Shown here one piece after another: positions 51,638 to 52,375 of a stretch of 52,375 nt of DNA. The notes beneath the pieces are model-generated. The model worked only from the letters and a program-made list of their open reading frames with translations. It did no database searches and was not told the origin of the DNA. A program made the position numbers and the translations under genes. Numbering within the stretch: position 1 is the stretch's first letter; every line of letters begins with the position of its first letter. The stretch covers positions 1-52,375 of the forward strand of contig CALUKI010000013.1 in NCBI GenBank assembly GCA_944321175.1, written 5' to 3'. This stretch comes from an uncultured Alistipes sp. GTDB lineage: Bacteria > Bacteroidota > Bacteroidia > Bacteroidales > Rikenellaceae.

Positions 51638-52375
51638 CTATAGTGCGAACAGGATGAAAATCTGCGCCGTGAGCACGCGGAGGAACATCACGACCGGATA
51701 GACCGTCGCATAGCTCACGGCCGGCATGTCGTTTCCGGCCGTCGCATTGGCATAGGCCAAGGCGGGAGGATCCGTCGTGCTGCCGGCGATAAGTCCCATA
51801 AGCGTGTAGTAGTTGAGCTTCATGCCCAGCCGCGCGATGAACGATACGATGAGCAGCGGGATGACCGTGATGATGGCACCATAGCCGACCCAGCGGTAGC
51901 CGCCGTTGACGACCGCTTCGATAAATCCGCTGCCGGCTCCCAGTCCGACCGCTGCAAGGAAGAGCGTGATGCCCACTTCCCGCAACATCAGGTTAGCGCT
52001 CATCGTCGTATAGGTTACCAGATGGAAGTGGGTGCCGAAACGCCCGATCAGGATGGCGACGATCAACGGTCCGCCGGCCAGTCCCAATTTGACCGGCTGC
52101 GGAATGTTGAGCAGCGGTATCGAACCCAGCAGGACACCCAGTGCGATGCCGAGAAAAATCATGATGAGATTCGGTTCGCGCAGCTTCCTGAGCGAATTGC
52201 CCAATACGTCGGCAACCTGTGCGATGGCCTTCTCCGAACCCACAACCATCACACGGTCGCCCACCTGCAGTTCCATTCCCTGATAGGGGATCAGATCGAC
52301 GCCTGCGCGGTTGACACGCGTGATGTTGATGCCGTATTTGGTGCGCAGATGCAGGTCGGAGAACTTCTTGCCGTT
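51638..52375 (-). CDS. YidE/AspT-type transporter (C-terminal part)
   Basis: The minus-strand frame is open from the right edge to 51638 (246 codons including the stop); the N-terminus lies outside. It begins in a TrkA-C/RCK-C-like regulatory domain ([20 protein letters not shown]) and continues with about six membrane segments containing [23 protein letters not shown] and [16 protein letters not shown]. This is the duplicated-permease layout of the AspT/YidE/YbjL family of probable anion exchangers. Substrate unknown. Confidence 0.87.
   Translation of the reverse strand, partial: NGKKFSDLHLRTKYGINITRVNRAGVDLIPYQGMELQVGDRVMVVGSEKAIAQVADVLGNSLRKLREPNLIMIFLGIALGVLLGSIPLLNIPQPVKLGLAGGPLIVAILIGRFGTHFHLVTYTTMSANLMLREVGITLFLAAVGLGAGSGFIEAVVNGGYRWVGYGAIITVIPLLIVSFIARLGMKLNYYTLMGLIAGSTTDPPALAYANATAGNDMPAVSYATVYPVVMFLRVLTAQIFILFAL

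Overview
The window looks like a chromosomal housekeeping and envelope region of a GC-rich Bacteroidales bacterium, most like Alistipes/Rikenellaceae. This is inferred from four things: Bacteroidetes-type promoters (TAnnTTTG -7 boxes) before many genes; family content (DcaP-like porin, 6-bladed beta-propeller lipoprotein, DUF4491, PorV-like barrel, histone H1-like protein, FeoA-FeoB fusion, PBP1-LysM protein); an anaerobe's enzymes (rubrerythrin, Rex, FeoB); and GC-rich codon use that leaves long spurious open frames opposite most genes. I see no tRNA, rRNA, CRISPR array, insertion sequence, phage or integrase.

Layout. 1-8.2 kb: partial TolC-type efflux protein, a RibD-like enzyme with swapped domain order translationally coupled to a membrane metallophosphoesterase, a DcaP-type porin, a beta-propeller lipoprotein, DUF4491-CapA, and rubrerythrin. 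8.2-16.3 kb: a three-copy, hairpin-rich 85-bp promoter repeat upstream of ettA, then an unrecognised gene and hisS, an S41 protease, a PopT-type polyprenyl-phosphate transporter coupled to aroE, and a DUF2007 gene. 16.5-23.1 kb: dnaE, trxA, an aldose epimerase-like gene, and a metal permease ending in an HMA domain. 23.2-28.1 kb (minus): thioredoxin-like lipoprotein, GNAT acetyltransferase, htpG. 28.3-35.2 kb (minus): a tight eight-gene run (nucleoside phosphorylase, dnaN, short HU-like protein, DEDDh exonuclease, LysM-PBP1 protein, rex, FAD synthetase, thioesterase) behind one strong promoter. 35.6-43.8 kb: glmM, an M20 dipeptidase, a lipoprotein esterase, DUF2461, glyA, fabG and a PorV-like barrel. 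44-52.4 kb: a low-molecular-weight tyrosine phosphatase, an envelope operon (YtfJ-like, POTRA-less Omp85 barrel, phosphoethanolamine-transferase-like protein), a histone H1-like protein, feoAB with its small cysteine-rich partner, and a partial YidE/AspT-type transporter.

Together the genes cover replication (dnaE, dnaN, exonuclease), translation (hisS, ettA), lipid-carrier and cell-wall supply (PopT, glmM, LysM-PBP1), redox control (Rex, Trx, rubrerythrin) and outer-membrane biogenesis. The observations most worth a second look are the structured promoter repeat and short upstream ORF before ettA, the phosphoethanolamine-transferase-like protein with alanine where the family has its threonine nucleophile, the RibD-like protein with reversed domains, the FAD synthetase without a recognisable kinase domain beside rex, and the precisely spaced direct repeats upstream of tolC.
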